Source: Hydrogenimonas sp. SS33
GTDB taxonomy: Bacteria > Campylobacterota > Campylobacteria > Campylobacterales > Hydrogenimonadaceae
Assembly: GCF_040436365.1 (NCBI RefSeq)
Contig: NZ_AP026369.1
Coordinates: 310,001-374,000, forward strand
Length of the DNA: 64,000 nucleotides
Direction: 5' to 3'
Shown: one piece after another, positions 43,692 to 53,291 of the stretch
How positions within the stretch are numbered: the stretch's first letter is position 1
How the letters are laid out: the number at the start of each line of letters is the position of its first letter
Notes under the pieces: model-generated
Told to the model about the DNA's origin: nothing
What the model saw: the letters and a program-made list of their open reading frames with translations, nothing else
Database searches by the model: none
Program-made: the position numbers and the translations under genes

Positions 43692-44317
43692 ACCGATACC
43701 TTGAAGTTGGCTTTGATGTCTTTGTCACTTTCCATGTCTATATTGTAAATATCGACTACGAGCTCACTCTCTTCAATCTCGTTCATGAAAGCGATCATGT
43801 TCCTGTAGGATCCTTCACATTCGACACCGATCTCCAGAACATGTCCAAAATTGTCCTGGTTGTTGACGAATTTGTTGGAGATGAGGGAGATGTCTATATG
43901 ATTTCTTTTCGCTTTGTGCGAAATGGAGTCCAGAAATTTGGCCCAGTTCTTTTCGTTGAAAAGAAGTTCCGATAGGGTCTGGATCTGGTAATCGGAGTAT
44001 TCGTTGATCTCCTTGAGATCGTTGTAACGTATCTTCAGATTGGCAATCTCGTTCTGGAGTTTTTTGATTTTGTACCGGTGGTCTCCATTGACCGTAACCG
44101 ATGCGAGATAGCGTTTCTCCTCTTTGATTTTTCTGTCGAGTTTTTTCTGTATCGACAGATCCTTTTTCAACTGTTTTTCGGTTATCGGAATCAGATAGCT
44201 GTAGGAGATCAGGCCGACTACAGCTACGACCGCAAGAACCATCAGATAGAATTCGCTCTCTTTTTTACCCTCGAAATAGTTGTCGAGCTTTTCGAGCATA
44301 TCTTCAAGAATTTTCAT
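43673..44317 (-). CDS. PilO/MshJ-like inner-membrane assembly protein
   Basis: 214 residues: one membrane helix (about 25-43, MVLAVVAVVGLISYSYLIPI), a coiled coil (LKKDLSIQKKLDRKIKEEKRY ... LQNEIANLKIRYNDLKE), then a ferredoxin-like globular part with VLEIGVECEGSYRNMIAFMNEIEESELVVDIYNIDME. This is the PilO arrangement, which partners PilN in the inner-membrane alignment complex. It overlaps the upstream PilM/N-like gene by 4 bp. Confidence 0.8.
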   Translation of the reverse strand: MKILEDMLEKLDNYFEGKKESEFYLMVLAVVAVVGLISYSYLIPITEKQLKKDLSIQKKLDRKIKEEKRYLASVTVNGDHRYKIKKLQNEIANLKIRYNDLKEINEYSDYQIQTLSELLFNEKNWAKFLDSISHKAKRNHIDISLISNKFVNNQDNFGHVLEIGVECEGSYRNMIAFMNEIEESELVVDIYNIDMESDKDIKANFKVSVWGINY

Positions 44318-45858
44318 AATACCGTCACCTTTAGATCACCATGGTAGATACCGGTTTTCTCATCTTTGTAGATTTTGTCGATATCGGTATGGATCTTGTT
44401 TTCGTACGAGTCGGTCAGATATTTGATGAACTGTGTGATTTTCTTGTCACTGTCGGAATAGAGTGAAAGAGTGAATGTGTTGTCCTCATCTGTAATTTTC
44501 GTCACTTTGACACTGAATTTCGTCATGTCGTTGCCGAAATGGACGATATTCTTCGCTTTCATCGGATAGTTGACCTTCTTGTCGTAGATGGCGGCGAGGA
44601 TCTTCTTTTTCTTTTCGAAGAGATCTTTTTCACTCTTGATCTTGGCGAGAATATCTTTCTTTTTGGCTTCGAGGGAACCGATTTCCCGGCGAATGCCCGT
44701 GACCAGTTTGTTGAGCTGTTTCTCCTCTTTCGTCAACTTGTCATTGGTGATTTTGACATAGGCGTCATAGGTGTAGTTGTACACCGGCAGGGAGAGTGCC
44801 AGAACGACCGTTGCGGCGGTGGTGATGATGAATTGCCCGCTGCGGCGTGCGACGAAGGGGGGAGGGCGGAAGAAGAGGGTGAAGTTGGGGCTCTCTTCCC
44901 CTTCGATGTCCTTGATCGCTTCGAGGATGCTGAGATAATGGAACTGGTCGACATACCACTCTCCCTTTTCCATCTCGTAGTCGAAATCGAAGTCGTTCGA
45001 TTCGATCCCGAGATAGGTGTGGGCATATTCGTTGAGTCCCAGGATCGGCCCGGTTTCCGAACCGCAGTAGAACATGTCGATCTTTTCGATGTCGAAGGCC
45101 CGCTTGGCGTAGATCAGGATGTCGTTGACGTAGAGGAAGATCTCGCTGAAGAGCTTCATCAACTGGTCTTGATAATCGAAGTTCGAAGTCTTCAGACCTT
45201 CATTTTGAAGCATGTCATAGAAGGACTCTTCATCGACGCGTTCACCGTAAAGTTCACAGAAACGCTCGTAAATGTTTTCGAAAGAGTATTTCAGCGATTT
45301 GGAATAGAGGTACTCCCCATCCTTGAACAGTGCCAGGAAGGCGTCCTCTTTCTGGAAATAGAGAAATCCGTGGGTACCGTAGGCTTCCAGAATATCTTTT
45401 TCATAGATATTCTGTATGAGGTAGGGTTTGGGATAGATGTAGTCGATATATTTGACTTTTTCCCGAATCGGGTCAAATGTCTCGTGCAGGACCTCGGGCT
45501 CCGCGACAAAAACGTGAAAGTAGCGCAGCTTGTCGGTCCGCTTTTCTACGGCTTCGACATAGCGTATGACATATTCGACCGCCTGGTCGAGTCCAAGATC
45601 GTCATAGGCTTTCAGTTCGATGGCATCCTGAAGATCTTCCGGCGGAATATTGACACTGATCTCAATCAGTGCGGAGATGAAATCTTTCGCATCCAGTGTA
45701 GAGACGACGAAGTTCCGCTTGTCGTAACTGAGTTTGTCCAGTTTCTGCAATGCATTGTTGACAAACTGGTAGTAAACATTCTGGTATGCATTGATCGTAA
45801 TGATCTTCTGAAAATTCGAGCTTCCCTGCTCCGAGGGAGTCTGTAATCGCTTGAACAT
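44314..45858 (-). CDS. PilM-PilN-type fusion (MshI-like) assembly protein
   Basis: 514 residues, first gene of the operon. Residues 1-330 are soluble and resemble a divergent actin-like PilM/GspL cytoplasmic domain (KAYDDLGLDQAVEYVIRYVEAV, FLYFQKEDAFLALFKDGEYLYSKSL). One membrane helix at about 345-365 (SGQFIITTAATVVLALSLPVYNYTY) is followed by a coiled coil (KLTKEEKQLNKLVTGIRREIGSLEAKKKDILAKIKSEK) and a PilN-like periplasmic fold. PilM and PilN are usually separate proteins; GspL and this protein combine them. The 133 bp upstream, up to era, hold the likely promoter. Confidence 0.7.
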   Translation of the reverse strand: MFKRLQTPSEQGSSNFQKIITINAYQNVYYQFVNNALQKLDKLSYDKRNFVVSTLDAKDFISALIEISVNIPPEDLQDAIELKAYDDLGLDQAVEYVIRYVEAVEKRTDKLRYFHVFVAEPEVLHETFDPIREKVKYIDYIYPKPYLIQNIYEKDILEAYGTHGFLYFQKEDAFLALFKDGEYLYSKSLKYSFENIYERFCELYGERVDEESFYDMLQNEGLKTSNFDYQDQLMKLFSEIFLYVNDILIYAKRAFDIEKIDMFYCGSETGPILGLNEYAHTYLGIESNDFDFDYEMEKGEWYVDQFHYLSILEAIKDIEGEESPNFTLFFRPPPFVARRSGQFIITTAATVVLALSLPVYNYTYDAYVKITNDKLTKEEKQLNKLVTGIRREIGSLEAKKKDILAKIKSEKDLFEKKKKILAAIYDKKVNYPMKAKNIVHFGNDMTKFSVKVTKITDEDNTFTLSLYSDSDKKITQFIKYLTDSYENKIHTDIDKIYKDEKTGIYHGDLKVTVL

Positions 45859-45965
45859 ATTTAGAGCCTCTTTGTGTCATTCATAACGAATAAACGATTC
45901 TATCCGAGCAAAACTTAAACGGATATTCAATTTTGCAGCCTTAAACCCGCAATTCTCTAAGCCAA

Positions 45966-45985
45966 AACCGTTCCAAACGGTATAT
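45966..45985 (-). terminator. Possible terminator of era
   Basis: On the minus strand ACCGTT-TGG-AACGGT is followed by TTTTGG just after the era stop codon. The stem is only six base pairs and the T-run is short, so this is a weak call. Confidence 0.4.
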
Positions 45986-45991
45986 TAATGT

Positions 45992-46906
45992 TCATTCAAA
46001 AACATACCCGATTTCGGACAGCGTTTTTTTGTTTTTCGACCAGCCGGTTTTCACCGATACGAAAAGTTCCAGAAAGATCTTTTTGCCGCTGAAACGCTCC
46101 ATTTTGAGGCGGGCGTCCCGTCCGATCCTCTTGATGGTGCTTCCGCCCTTTCCTATGAGGATCATCTTCTGGCTTTTTTTCTCCGCCACGATGGTCGCCT
46201 GAACCCGGTCGAGATCGGGCCGCTCTTCAATCTTTTCGATGATGACATCGGTTTCGTAGGGGATCTCGTCGCTGAGATTGTCGAAGATCGCCTCTCTGAT
46301 CATCTCTTTGTAGATCTCCCTGATGTGGGTTGTCGTCAACAGTTGCGGGTCGTAGAGCCAGGGCGAGCAGGGCAGGTGTTTGGCGATTTCGTCAAGCAGC
46401 TGCTCTTTGCCGATATTCTTCGTCACCGAAACGGGCACAAGGGCCAGAAATCGGTCCTGGTATCGGCTGTATTCGCCGATCTTGCGCAGAAGCGCCCCGT
46501 TGTCCACTTCGTCCACTTTGGTCAAAACGACGATGTGCGGCCGGTTTTTGGCGTTGAGCTTTAGAAACTTTTCGTAATGGTCCAGCCGGTCTTTGGCCGG
46601 TGCAAGAAAAAGAACGAGATCACAGTCGCCGATCGCCTTGACGGCCTCCTGAAGCATGAAGCGGTTCAGCAGCCGCTCCTTTTCATGGATGCCCGGAGTG
46701 TCGACGAAAATGATCTGAGTGTCGCCGTGCATCACGATGACGTTCATCCGTTTTCGCGTCGCCTGCGCCTTTTTGCTGACCATGGCCAGCTTTTCGCCCA
46801 CCAGCCAGTTGAGTAGCGAGCTCTTTCCGGCATTGGGGCGTCCGACGACGGCGACGAAGCCCGCCCTGGTCGGGCAGTCAGAGGATGTAGCGCGCAATGT
46901 CTTCAT
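45992..46906 (-). CDS. era: GTPase Era
   Basis: About 304 residues from ATG 46906 ([16 protein letters not shown]), which overlaps hslU by 29 bp; starts further upstream lie deeper in hslU, and a TTG at 46897 is an alternative. G1 VGRPNAGKSSLLN, G3 DTPGIHEKE, G4 LTKVDE and G5 VPVSVTKN define the GTPase; the KH domain carries ILIGKGGSTIKRIGRDARLKME. Era binds the 3' end of 16S rRNA and assists 30S maturation. It follows hslU, as in other Campylobacterota. Confidence 0.95.
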   Translation of the reverse strand: MKTLRATSSDCPTRAGFVAVVGRPNAGKSSLLNWLVGEKLAMVSKKAQATRKRMNVIVMHGDTQIIFVDTPGIHEKERLLNRFMLQEAVKAIGDCDLVLFLAPAKDRLDHYEKFLKLNAKNRPHIVVLTKVDEVDNGALLRKIGEYSRYQDRFLALVPVSVTKNIGKEQLLDEIAKHLPCSPWLYDPQLLTTTHIREIYKEMIREAIFDNLSDEIPYETDVIIEKIEERPDLDRVQATIVAEKKSQKMILIGKGGSTIKRIGRDARLKMERFSGKKIFLELFVSVKTGWSKNKKTLSEIGYVFE

Positions 46907-48215
46907 CCTCGACGACGTTGTCGAGCTTTCCATGAACATAATCGGCGGTTATGGTAAATGTTTTACCCCTGTACTCGTCCGCTTCGAAACTGATCTCCTC
47001 CAGAACCCGCTCAATGACCGTATGCAGCCGCCTCGCGCCGATGTCTTCGGTCCGCTCGTTGGCCAGGTAGCTCAGGTGGGCGATGGCCCGCAGGGCCTCC
47101 TCTTCGAACACCAGCTCCATCCCCTCCACACTCAGAAGGGCCTGATACTGCTTGATGAGGGAGTTTTTCGGTTTGGTGAGGATTTCGTAGAGGGCCTCTT
47201 CGTTGAGGCTGTCGAGTTCCACGCGCAGGGGGAAGCGGCCTTGAAGTTCGGGAATGAGGTCGCTGGGTTTGCTGACATGGAAGGCTCCGGCTGCTATGAA
47301 GAGGATATGGTCGGTCTCCACCGGCCCCCATTTGGTGTTGACGGTACTTCCCTCCACTATGGGGAGCAGGTCGCGCTGAACCCCCTCTTTGCTCGGGTCC
47401 TGGCGCCCGCTGTTCTGGCTGCTGACGGCGATCTTGTCGATCTCGTCGAGGAAAATGATACCCCCCTCCTGGGCACGTTTCAGGGCTTCCTGCTTGATCT
47501 GTTCGTCGTCGAGGAGCCGTTCGCCCGCCGCCTGGCGGAGGATGCTTTTGGCCTCCTTGACCGTCACCTCCTTCTTGTTGTCACGTCCCAGGGAGCCGAA
47601 GACCTTGGCGAGGGACTCCTGGACCTTGCTCATCTCCGGCGGAAGGTTGGCGTCGCCCATCTCGATTTTGGGTGCGGGCATCTCCACTTCGATCTTCAGG
47701 TTGTCCAGCTCCCCTTTTTTGAGCTTTTCGCGCATCCTCTCGAAACTGTGGCGGTACTCCTCCTGTTTGCTTTCGGGGGCGTTTTTGGGCAGCGGCGGCA
47801 GCAGTTTTTCGATGATCATCTTCTCCACATAGGCGTCGATATCCCCCTTTTTCAGCTCTTTCTGCTCCTGGGTGACGATATTGACGGCTGCGGCCACCAG
47901 GTCGCGGACCATCGACTCCACATCCCGGCCCACGAATCCGACCTCCGTATATTTGCTCGCCTCCACTTTGACGAAGGGAAAGCCCATCATCTTCGCGAGC
48001 CTCCTGGCGATTTCGGTCTTTCCCACGCCGGTGGAGCCGATCATCAGGATGTTTTTGGGCATGATCTCATCCTGGATCTCCCTGGGCAGCCGCATCCGCC
48101 TAAAGCGGTTTCGCAGCGCCACGGCGATGGTCTTTTTCGCCTTCTCCTGGCCGATGACGTAATTGTCAAGGTAGGCGACGATCTCTTTGGGGGTCATGTT
48201 CTCTTTGGCGGTCAC
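46878..48215 (-). CDS. hslU: ATP-dependent protease ATPase subunit HslU
   Basis: 445 residues from GTG 48215, which overlaps the hslV stop (GTGA); ATG 48197 would give 439 residues. [34 protein letters not shown] is the conserved start, Walker A is [16 protein letters not shown], the pore loop GFVGRDVES motif follows, Walker B is [12 protein letters not shown], and the C-terminal tail DEDIARYIL inserts into HslV. It unfolds substrates for the HslV peptidase in the cytoplasm. Open sequence further upstream is only a shadow of hslV. Confidence 0.96.
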   Translation of the reverse strand: MTAKENMTPKEIVAYLDNYVIGQEKAKKTIAVALRNRFRRMRLPREIQDEIMPKNILMIGSTGVGKTEIARRLAKMMGFPFVKVEASKYTEVGFVGRDVESMVRDLVAAAVNIVTQEQKELKKGDIDAYVEKMIIEKLLPPLPKNAPESKQEEYRHSFERMREKLKKGELDNLKIEVEMPAPKIEMGDANLPPEMSKVQESLAKVFGSLGRDNKKEVTVKEAKSILRQAAGERLLDDEQIKQEALKRAQEGGIIFLDEIDKIAVSSQNSGRQDPSKEGVQRDLLPIVEGSTVNTKWGPVETDHILFIAAGAFHVSKPSDLIPELQGRFPLRVELDSLNEEALYEILTKPKNSLIKQYQALLSVEGMELVFEEEALRAIAHLSYLANERTEDIGARRLHTVIERVLEEISFEADEYRGKTFTITADYVHGKLDNVVEDEDIARYIL

Positions 48216-48748
48216 TTTTTCAGCTCCAGGGTTTTGATGTTGTGGTTGGTGTAGATGCACAGGTCCGCGGCGATATGGAGGCTCTCCTCCACCAGGGCTT
48301 TGGGGTCCATGCCGGCGTGTTTGGCCAGGGCCCTCGCGGCGGAGATGGCGAAGTTGCCGCCGCTGCCGATGGCGGCGATGCGCCCGTCTTCGGGTTCGAC
48401 CACGTCCCCGTTGCCGCTGAGGATGAAGATGTGGTCGTTGTCGAGTACGATCATCATCGCCTCCAGGCGGCGCAGCACCTTGTCCTTGCGCCACGCTTTG
48501 GAGAAGTCGATGACCGCTTTGAGCAGGTCGCCCTTGCGGCTTTGCAGAAACCCTTCGAACATGTCGAAAAGGTTGAAAGCGTCGGCGGTGCTGCCGGCGA
48601 ATCCCGCGAGAATCTTTCCGTTGTAGAGGGTACGGATTTTGGTGGCGTTGCCCTTGAGCACGGCATTGCCGAAGGTTACCTGCCCGTCGCCGCCGATGAC
48701 GGCGATATCGTCGGCCCGGTAGGCCAGTATGGTGGTCGCTTCGAACAT
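48212..48748 (-). CDS. hslV: ATP-dependent protease peptidase subunit HslV
   Basis: 178 residues from ATG 48748 ([11 protein letters not shown]); Thr5 becomes the N-terminal nucleophile after removal of the short propeptide. [52 protein letters not shown] and [19 protein letters not shown] are conserved. It forms the two-ring peptidase core for HslU. It lies 4 bp after rplI and overlaps hslU by 4 bp. Confidence 0.96.
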   Translation of the reverse strand: MFEATTILAYRADDIAVIGGDGQVTFGNAVLKGNATKIRTLYNGKILAGFAGSTADAFNLFDMFEGFLQSRKGDLLKAVIDFSKAWRKDKVLRRLEAMMIVLDNDHIFILSGNGDVVEPEDGRIAAIGSGGNFAISAARALAKHAGMDPKALVEESLHIAADLCIYTNHNIKTLELKK

Positions 48749-48752
48749 CCCG

Positions 48753-49196
48753 TCACTCTCCCGCCACTTCGAACTGCAGTTTGGCGTGGATACCGTGGCC
48801 CAGTTTGACATCGGCTTCGTACTCTCCCGTAGCTTTGATGGCATGGTCGAGGTGGATATGCTTCTTGTCCACGTCGATGCCCATCGCCTTCAGCGCTTCG
48901 GCCACATCGTGGTTGGTGATGGCCCCGAAGAGCGAGCCGTTGGCGCCCAGTTTCTTTTTGATGACCGGCTTGACGCTTTCGAGCTTCTCTTTCAGCGCTT
49001 CGAGGCGTGCGATCTCTTTGGCCTCCTCTTCGGCCTTGCGCTTCTGCTCCTCCTGCCACTGGGCGATGACCTCATCTGTGGCCACTTTCGCGAACCCTTT
49101 GGCGACCAGGAAGTTCTTTCCGTATCCATCTTTGACCTCTTTGATCTCTCCCGCTTTTCCCAGGCTCTTGACGTCTTTGATCAGTAAAACTTTCAT
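48753..49196 (-). CDS. rplI: 50S ribosomal protein L9
   Basis: 147 residues from ATG 49196 with GGAGAAG upstream. [36 protein letters not shown] is the N-terminal 23S-binding domain; the long connecting helix [29 protein letters not shown] and C-terminal [16 protein letters not shown] follow. First gene of the rplI-hslV-hslU-era unit. Confidence 0.97.
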   Translation of the reverse strand: MKVLLIKDVKSLGKAGEIKEVKDGYGKNFLVAKGFAKVATDEVIAQWQEEQKRKAEEEAKEIARLEALKEKLESVKPVIKKKLGANGSLFGAITNHDVAEALKAMGIDVDKKHIHLDHAIKATGEYEADVKLGHGIHAKLQFEVAGE

Positions 49197-49346
49197 AAAT
49201 CTTCTCCTGTCAATAAAATTTCTCCGATTATATCCAAAAAGCGCTATAATTCGGCCAATTCGATTGGGTGGGAAGGTGGGATCGCCGCTTTGCGGCTGGT
49301 GAGAAAAAAAGAAAGTATAAATCCCAATAACAAACAAGGATAAACA

Positions 49347-51305
49347 ATGTTATTTGTCGATTTCAAGATACCCGATTACGAAAATTTTGACAAATCGCTG
49401 AAAAAACTGCTCGAAAAGAACGAGACGACCATCGCATCGTTACTAGAGCGGAAAAATAAAAATTATGGAAATTTCGTGCGTCCCTACATGGAGACCTTCG
49501 AGAATCTGGACCTCTTTTTCACGCCCCTTTCGCATCTTAATAGCGTGGAGAACTCCAAAGAGACCCAAAAAGCCTACGAAGCCTCCCTTCCGCTGCTTTC
49601 GGCCTACCATACGAAGATCTCCCAGAACCGCGATCTCTACGACGCCTTTTCCAAAATCGACGGGACGGACGCGGCGCAGAAAGAGGTGGTGAGACAGGAG
49701 CTGAGAGACTTCAGGCTCTCAGGCGTCCACCTCCCCGAAGCGCAGAAGAAGAGGTTGGAGGCCATCAACCTGCGCCTCAGCGAACTCAACAACCGCTTCT
49801 CCCAAAATCTTCTCGATGCCACCAACGCCTTCGAACTGATCGTCGAAGACCCCGAAGATGTGCGGGGCATCCCCGAAAGCGACCTGGCGCTGGCGGAGAC
49901 CGAAAGGGATGGAAAAAAGGTGTGGCGTTTTACGCTGCAGATCCCAAGCTACATGGCCTATATGACCTACGGGCCCAACCGCCAGCTTCGCGAAACGCTC
50001 TACCGCGCCTACGTCACCCGCGCCCCCGAAAACGCGGAGGTGGTCGACGAGATCCTGCGCCTGCGGGATGAAAAGGCGAAGATCCTGGGTTTCGACCACT
50101 ACAGCGAACTCTCCCTGGCGACCAAAACCGCCCCAACCGATGAGGCGGTCGTCGGTTTTCTGAACGAACTGGCCGACGCATCGCTTCCTTATGCGAAAGA
50201 GGAGGTGTCCAGGCTGGAAGCGCTGGCGAAAGAGGATGGCGTGGAGAAACTGGAGAGTTACGACGTGGCCTACTACTCCGAAAGGCTGAAGCGCAAGGAA
50301 CTCGATTTCGACGAAGAGAAGACCCGCCCCTGGTTCGAGCAGGGGAGGGTGCTCGAAGGAATGCTCGATTTCGTCTCGGAGCTTTTTGGTGTGGTGTTCA
50401 AAGAGGTCGAAGTCCCCGTCTGGAACGAAAAAGTGCGGGTTTTCGACCTGCAGGAGGGAGGGGAGAGTTTCGCCCGCATCTATTTCGACCTGGAGGCGAG
50501 AGAATCCAAAAGGGGCGGGGCCTGGATGAACGACTGGCAGACCCGACATTTGGACGAAAAGGGGGTGGAACATCCCGCTTCCGCCTTCGTCGTCTGCAAC
50601 TTCCCCCCTTCTACCGAAGCGGTTCCTTCGCTGCTGCGCCATGACGATGTGGTGACGCTCTTCCATGAAATGGGTCACGCCCTTCACCATCTCATGAGCC
50701 GGGTGCCCGAACGGTTCGTCAGCGGCATCCACGGCGTGGCGTGGGACGTGGTGGAGTTCCCCTCCCAGTTTCTGGAGAATTTCGCCTACGAGAGGGTGGT
50801 CCTCGACCGCTTCGCCCGCCACATCGAAACGGGCGAGCCGCTGCCCGAGGCGATGGCGGGCAAGATCAAGGCGAGCAAGAATTTCCTGGCGGCCATGGGG
50901 ATGCTGCGGCAGCTCGAATTCGCCCTTTTCGACTTTCTCCTGCATCAAAAACTCTACCAGGGCGACGAGGTCCAGGCGCTGCTCGATGCGATACGCGAGA
51001 AACTCGCACTGGTCAAACCGCCCTCCTACAACCGTTTCCAGTGGGGGTTTGCCCATATCTTCGCCGGTGGGTACGCGGCGGGGTACTACAGTTACAAATG
51101 GGCCGAAGTGCTCAGTGCCGACGCCTTCTTCGCCTGTTTTGCCGACGGCGAAATACGAAAGGAGATGACCGACGGCTACCGCCGCCACATTCTCGAACGC
51201 GGGGCGTCGCAGCCCATGAACGCGCTCTACCGTGCCTGGCTGGGGCGGGACCCCGAACCTTCGGCGCTTCTCAGGCTTTACGGGTTGAGTGGGGAGGTAT
51301 CGTGA
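49347..51305 (+). CDS. M3-family oligopeptidase
   Basis: 652 residues. The zinc-metallopeptidase motif is HEMGH at 440-444, with a downstream Glu in the [14 protein letters not shown] segment; [24 protein letters not shown] and [21 protein letters not shown] are family hallmarks of thimet-type enzymes (OpdA/PrlC group). No signal peptide, so it degrades peptides in the cytoplasm. The ATG has AAGGAT upstream. The last codons overlap the next gene by 4 bp. Confidence 0.93.
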   Translation: MLFVDFKIPDYENFDKSLKKLLEKNETTIASLLERKNKNYGNFVRPYMETFENLDLFFTPLSHLNSVENSKETQKAYEASLPLLSAYHTKISQNRDLYDAFSKIDGTDAAQKEVVRQELRDFRLSGVHLPEAQKKRLEAINLRLSELNNRFSQNLLDATNAFELIVEDPEDVRGIPESDLALAETERDGKKVWRFTLQIPSYMAYMTYGPNRQLRETLYRAYVTRAPENAEVVDEILRLRDEKAKILGFDHYSELSLATKTAPTDEAVVGFLNELADASLPYAKEEVSRLEALAKEDGVEKLESYDVAYYSERLKRKELDFDEEKTRPWFEQGRVLEGMLDFVSELFGVVFKEVEVPVWNEKVRVFDLQEGGESFARIYFDLEARESKRGGAWMNDWQTRHLDEKGVEHPASAFVVCNFPPSTEAVPSLLRHDDVVTLFHEMGHALHHLMSRVPERFVSGIHGVAWDVVEFPSQFLENFAYERVVLDRFARHIETGEPLPEAMAGKIKASKNFLAAMGMLRQLEFALFDFLLHQKLYQGDEVQALLDAIREKLALVKPPSYNRFQWGFAHIFAGGYAAGYYSYKWAEVLSADAFFACFADGEIRKEMTDGYRRHILERGASQPMNALYRAWLGRDPEPSALLRLYGLSGEVS

Positions 51306-51607
51306 GCAGCTGGGAATTTTGGGAATATGTCCTCATCATCGGCTCCATTCTCACCTACATCTGCTGGGGTTTCGTCTTCGCCATCCAGGGGCTTTTGCTT
51401 CTGCACGGGCGCCCCGAGGCGGTGGCATGGCTCAAGAAGCGCTATACGATCCGCATGTTCATGATCGAGCTCTACGCCTTCATGCCGATGCTCTGGCTCT
51501 TCCATTTTCTGCTGGAAGTGATCCCCAAACTGATCGGCCTGGAGGATGCGGTGATCCGCTTCAGTATCTCCGACCTGATCGAAAGGGCGCAGGAGGCGCT
51601 TCGTTAA
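51302..51607 (+). CDS. Small membrane protein of unknown function
   Basis: 101 residues from GTG 51302, overlapping the peptidase stop (GTGA). Two hydrophobic helices, YVLIIGSILTYICWGFVFAIQGLLLL (about 8-33) and IELYAFMPMLWLFHFLLEVIPKLIGL (about 52-77), are separated by a basic loop HGRPEAVAWLKKRYTIRM. No family recognised. Coupled to the peptidase by overlap and convergent with nhaA (4-bp overlap of stops). Confidence 0.7.
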   Translation: MSSWEFWEYVLIIGSILTYICWGFVFAIQGLLLLHGRPEAVAWLKKRYTIRMFMIELYAFMPMLWLFHFLLEVIPKLIGLEDAVIRFSISDLIERAQEALR

Positions 51608-52770
51608 CCCTCTTTCGGGGAAGTTCGCAGGATCAGATAGCCCGCGATGCCCGAAAGCAGGGAGCCTATGAGAATCCCCATCCGCTCATCCACGATATTC
51701 ATGCAGGCACCCCCCTCGCACTCGAAGGCCAGCGAACCGATGAAAAGGCTCATCGTGAACCCGATGCCGCCCAGGACGGCGACACCGTAGAGGTGCCGCC
51801 AATTGACTCCTTTGGGCAATGCGCCCAGTTTCAGTTTTATCGCCAGCCAGCTGAAGAGAAAAATACCGATCTGTTTCCCCAGAAAAAGCCCCAGGACGAT
51901 CCCCACGGTCACCGAATCGAGAAAATCCTTCGCCGAAATGTTGGAAAAACCGATGCCCGTGTTGACGAAGGCGAAAAGGGGCAGGATGACATGGTTGACC
52001 GGGGCATGGAGGGAGTGTTCCAGGGCGTGGAAGCTCGCTTTGTTGTTCTTGATGGGGATGAAGAGTCCGAGGATGACGCCGGCGAGGGTGGCGTGGACAC
52101 CCGATTTGAGCATGGCGGTCCACATGACGATGCCGACCAGCACATAGGCGGTGTTGTTGACGACGCCTTTGCGGTTCATCATGAAGAGGATGAAGATGGA
52201 GGCGCCCACGACGCCCAGCGCCAGCACGGAGAGTCCCGTGGTGTAGAAGAGTGCGATGATGATGATGGCCCCCAGGTCGTCGATGATGGCGAGTGCCAGC
52301 AGAAAGAGCTTCAGCACCACCGGGACCCGATTGCCCAGCAGCGAAAGGACGCCGAGGGCAAAGGCGATATCGGTCGCCGTGGGAATCGCCCACCCCTGCA
52401 TGGCGGCGGGGTTGTCCCGGTTGAAGGCGGTGTAGATGAGGGCGGGGACCACCATGCCCCCCAGTGCGGCGAGGGCGGGCACGGCCACCTTTTTCGGGTC
52501 GCGCAGCTCCCCTTCCACCACTTCCCGCTTGATCTCCAAACCCACCATGAAAAAGAAGATGGCCATGAGGCCGTCGTTGATCCAGAGCAGCAGCGGTTTG
52601 GCGATGGTCAGATGGCCGATGCTGACGACGACGGGAATGTCGAGAAAGGCTTCGTAGTAGGATTTGAACGGGGAGTTCGCGACGATCATGGCGGCGATCG
52701 TCATGATCATCAGCAAAATTCCTGTGGCTGACTCTTTCTTGAAAAAGGAGAGTAGGCTGTCTTTGAGCAT
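51604..52770 (-). CDS. nhaA: Na+/H+ antiporter NhaA
   Basis: 388 residues, 11-12 membrane helices. LLLWINDGLMAIFFFMVGLEIKREVVEGEL, the helix-IV region GWAIPTATDIAFALGVLSLLG, and the ion-binding pair in LALAIIDDLGAIIIIALFYT are the NhaA signatures. It exports sodium in exchange for protons in the inner membrane, consistent with a marine organism (inference). The ATG is preceded by a weak GGATG site. Confidence 0.95.
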   Translation of the reverse strand: MLKDSLLSFFKKESATGILLMIMTIAAMIVANSPFKSYYEAFLDIPVVVSIGHLTIAKPLLLWINDGLMAIFFFMVGLEIKREVVEGELRDPKKVAVPALAALGGMVVPALIYTAFNRDNPAAMQGWAIPTATDIAFALGVLSLLGNRVPVVLKLFLLALAIIDDLGAIIIIALFYTTGLSVLALGVVGASIFILFMMNRKGVVNNTAYVLVGIVMWTAMLKSGVHATLAGVILGLFIPIKNNKASFHALEHSLHAPVNHVILPLFAFVNTGIGFSNISAKDFLDSVTVGIVLGLFLGKQIGIFLFSWLAIKLKLGALPKGVNWRHLYGVAVLGGIGFTMSLFIGSLAFECEGGACMNIVDERMGILIGSLLSGIAGYLILRTSPKEG

Positions 52771-52803
52771 GGCGGCATCCGTTTTTCGGAAATTATAGCA
52801 GCT

Positions 52804-52908
52804 CTATTGTTCTTTCATTCTTTTCTGGTAGAGAAGGGTGATGATCACGACCACCGCCGTCACGAAGACGATGGAGAAGATATCCCATAAAAATTCGTTG
52901 ATCTGCAT
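52804..52908 (-). CDS. 34-residue single-span membrane protein
   Basis: ATG 52908 opens MQINEFLWDIFSIVFVTAV, continuing VVIITLLYQKRMKEQ to a TAG at 52804. One hydrophobic helix (about 8-25) is flanked by an acidic N-terminal side and a basic C-terminal tail, the usual topology of small bacterial membrane proteins. The ribosome site is poor (AAGAATATCA before ATG). It lies 33 bp upstream of nhaA in the same direction and could be co-transcribed with it. A chance open frame is possible. Confidence 0.5.
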   Translation of the reverse strand: MQINEFLWDIFSIVFVTAVVVIITLLYQKRMKEQ

Positions 52909-52929
52909 TGATATTCTTTTATATGAAAT

Positions 52930-53016
52930 TGGTCGTTTGTTATTAGAACGGGGCTTCGCCCCTCTTTGATTTCAGTTTTTGGGCATTGGGCATTGGGGGC
53001 GATGATAACGATTCTC
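52930..53016 (+). repeat. Composite dispersed repeat R3
   Basis: The framework is as in R2: TTGGTCGTTTGTTATTAGAA, hairpin GGGGCTTCGCCCC, CTCTTTGATTTCAGTTTTTG, then CATTGGG twice (52984-52997) and GGGCGATGATAACGATTCTC. Here the terminal part resembles a Fur-box-like sequence (GATAACGATTCTCAT). The flanking 53017-53080 is AT-rich without a gene. Confidence 0.75.
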
Positions 53017-53080
53017 ATAACTATTAATCATGCAACTTTTCGCCTTTTTATCGGGTAAGTAGCGGCGATTTTGGGTTACG

Positions 53081-53291
53081 CGGCTGCAGGTTTGCAGACC
53101 GCTCCACCCGCCACGCACGCACGATAACACGCAGGTGTTATCGTTTCTTGCATTTGCATTGCCTTCGCTGGCGCGAAGAACCCGCTCATTGCATTCGCTC
53201 TATCGGTAACCGTGGCTTCATGGCTGCATAAATGCAGACCATTACGCCCGCCACGCACGCACGATAACACGCAGGTGTTATCGTTTCTTGC
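53081..53291. repeat. Two 71-bp direct repeats, 140 bp apart, each with a 9-bp-stem hairpin
   Basis: Units at 53081-53151 and 53221-53291 share GGCTGCA...GCAGACC...CGCC and then an identical 45-bp stretch CCCGCCACGCACGCACGATA ... TTTCTTGC. Each contains CGATAACAC-GCAG-GTGTTATCG, a perfect 9-bp stem (53122-53143 and 53262-53283). The second unit overlaps the argG stop codon, so the first is a duplicated copy of the argG tail region. The hairpin can serve as the argG terminator. The 52909-53277 stretch contains no other gene that I can support. Confidence 0.75.

Noticed and set aside
46878-48494. Longer hslU with about 90 extra N-terminal residues
   Set aside because: The extension overlaps hslV in another frame and has shadow-type composition; HslU homology begins at the GTG/ATG near 48215-48197.
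53076-53270. 64-residue frame on the minus strand after argG
   Set aside because: It is composed of the duplicated hairpin repeat and has no ribosome site or recognisable domain.
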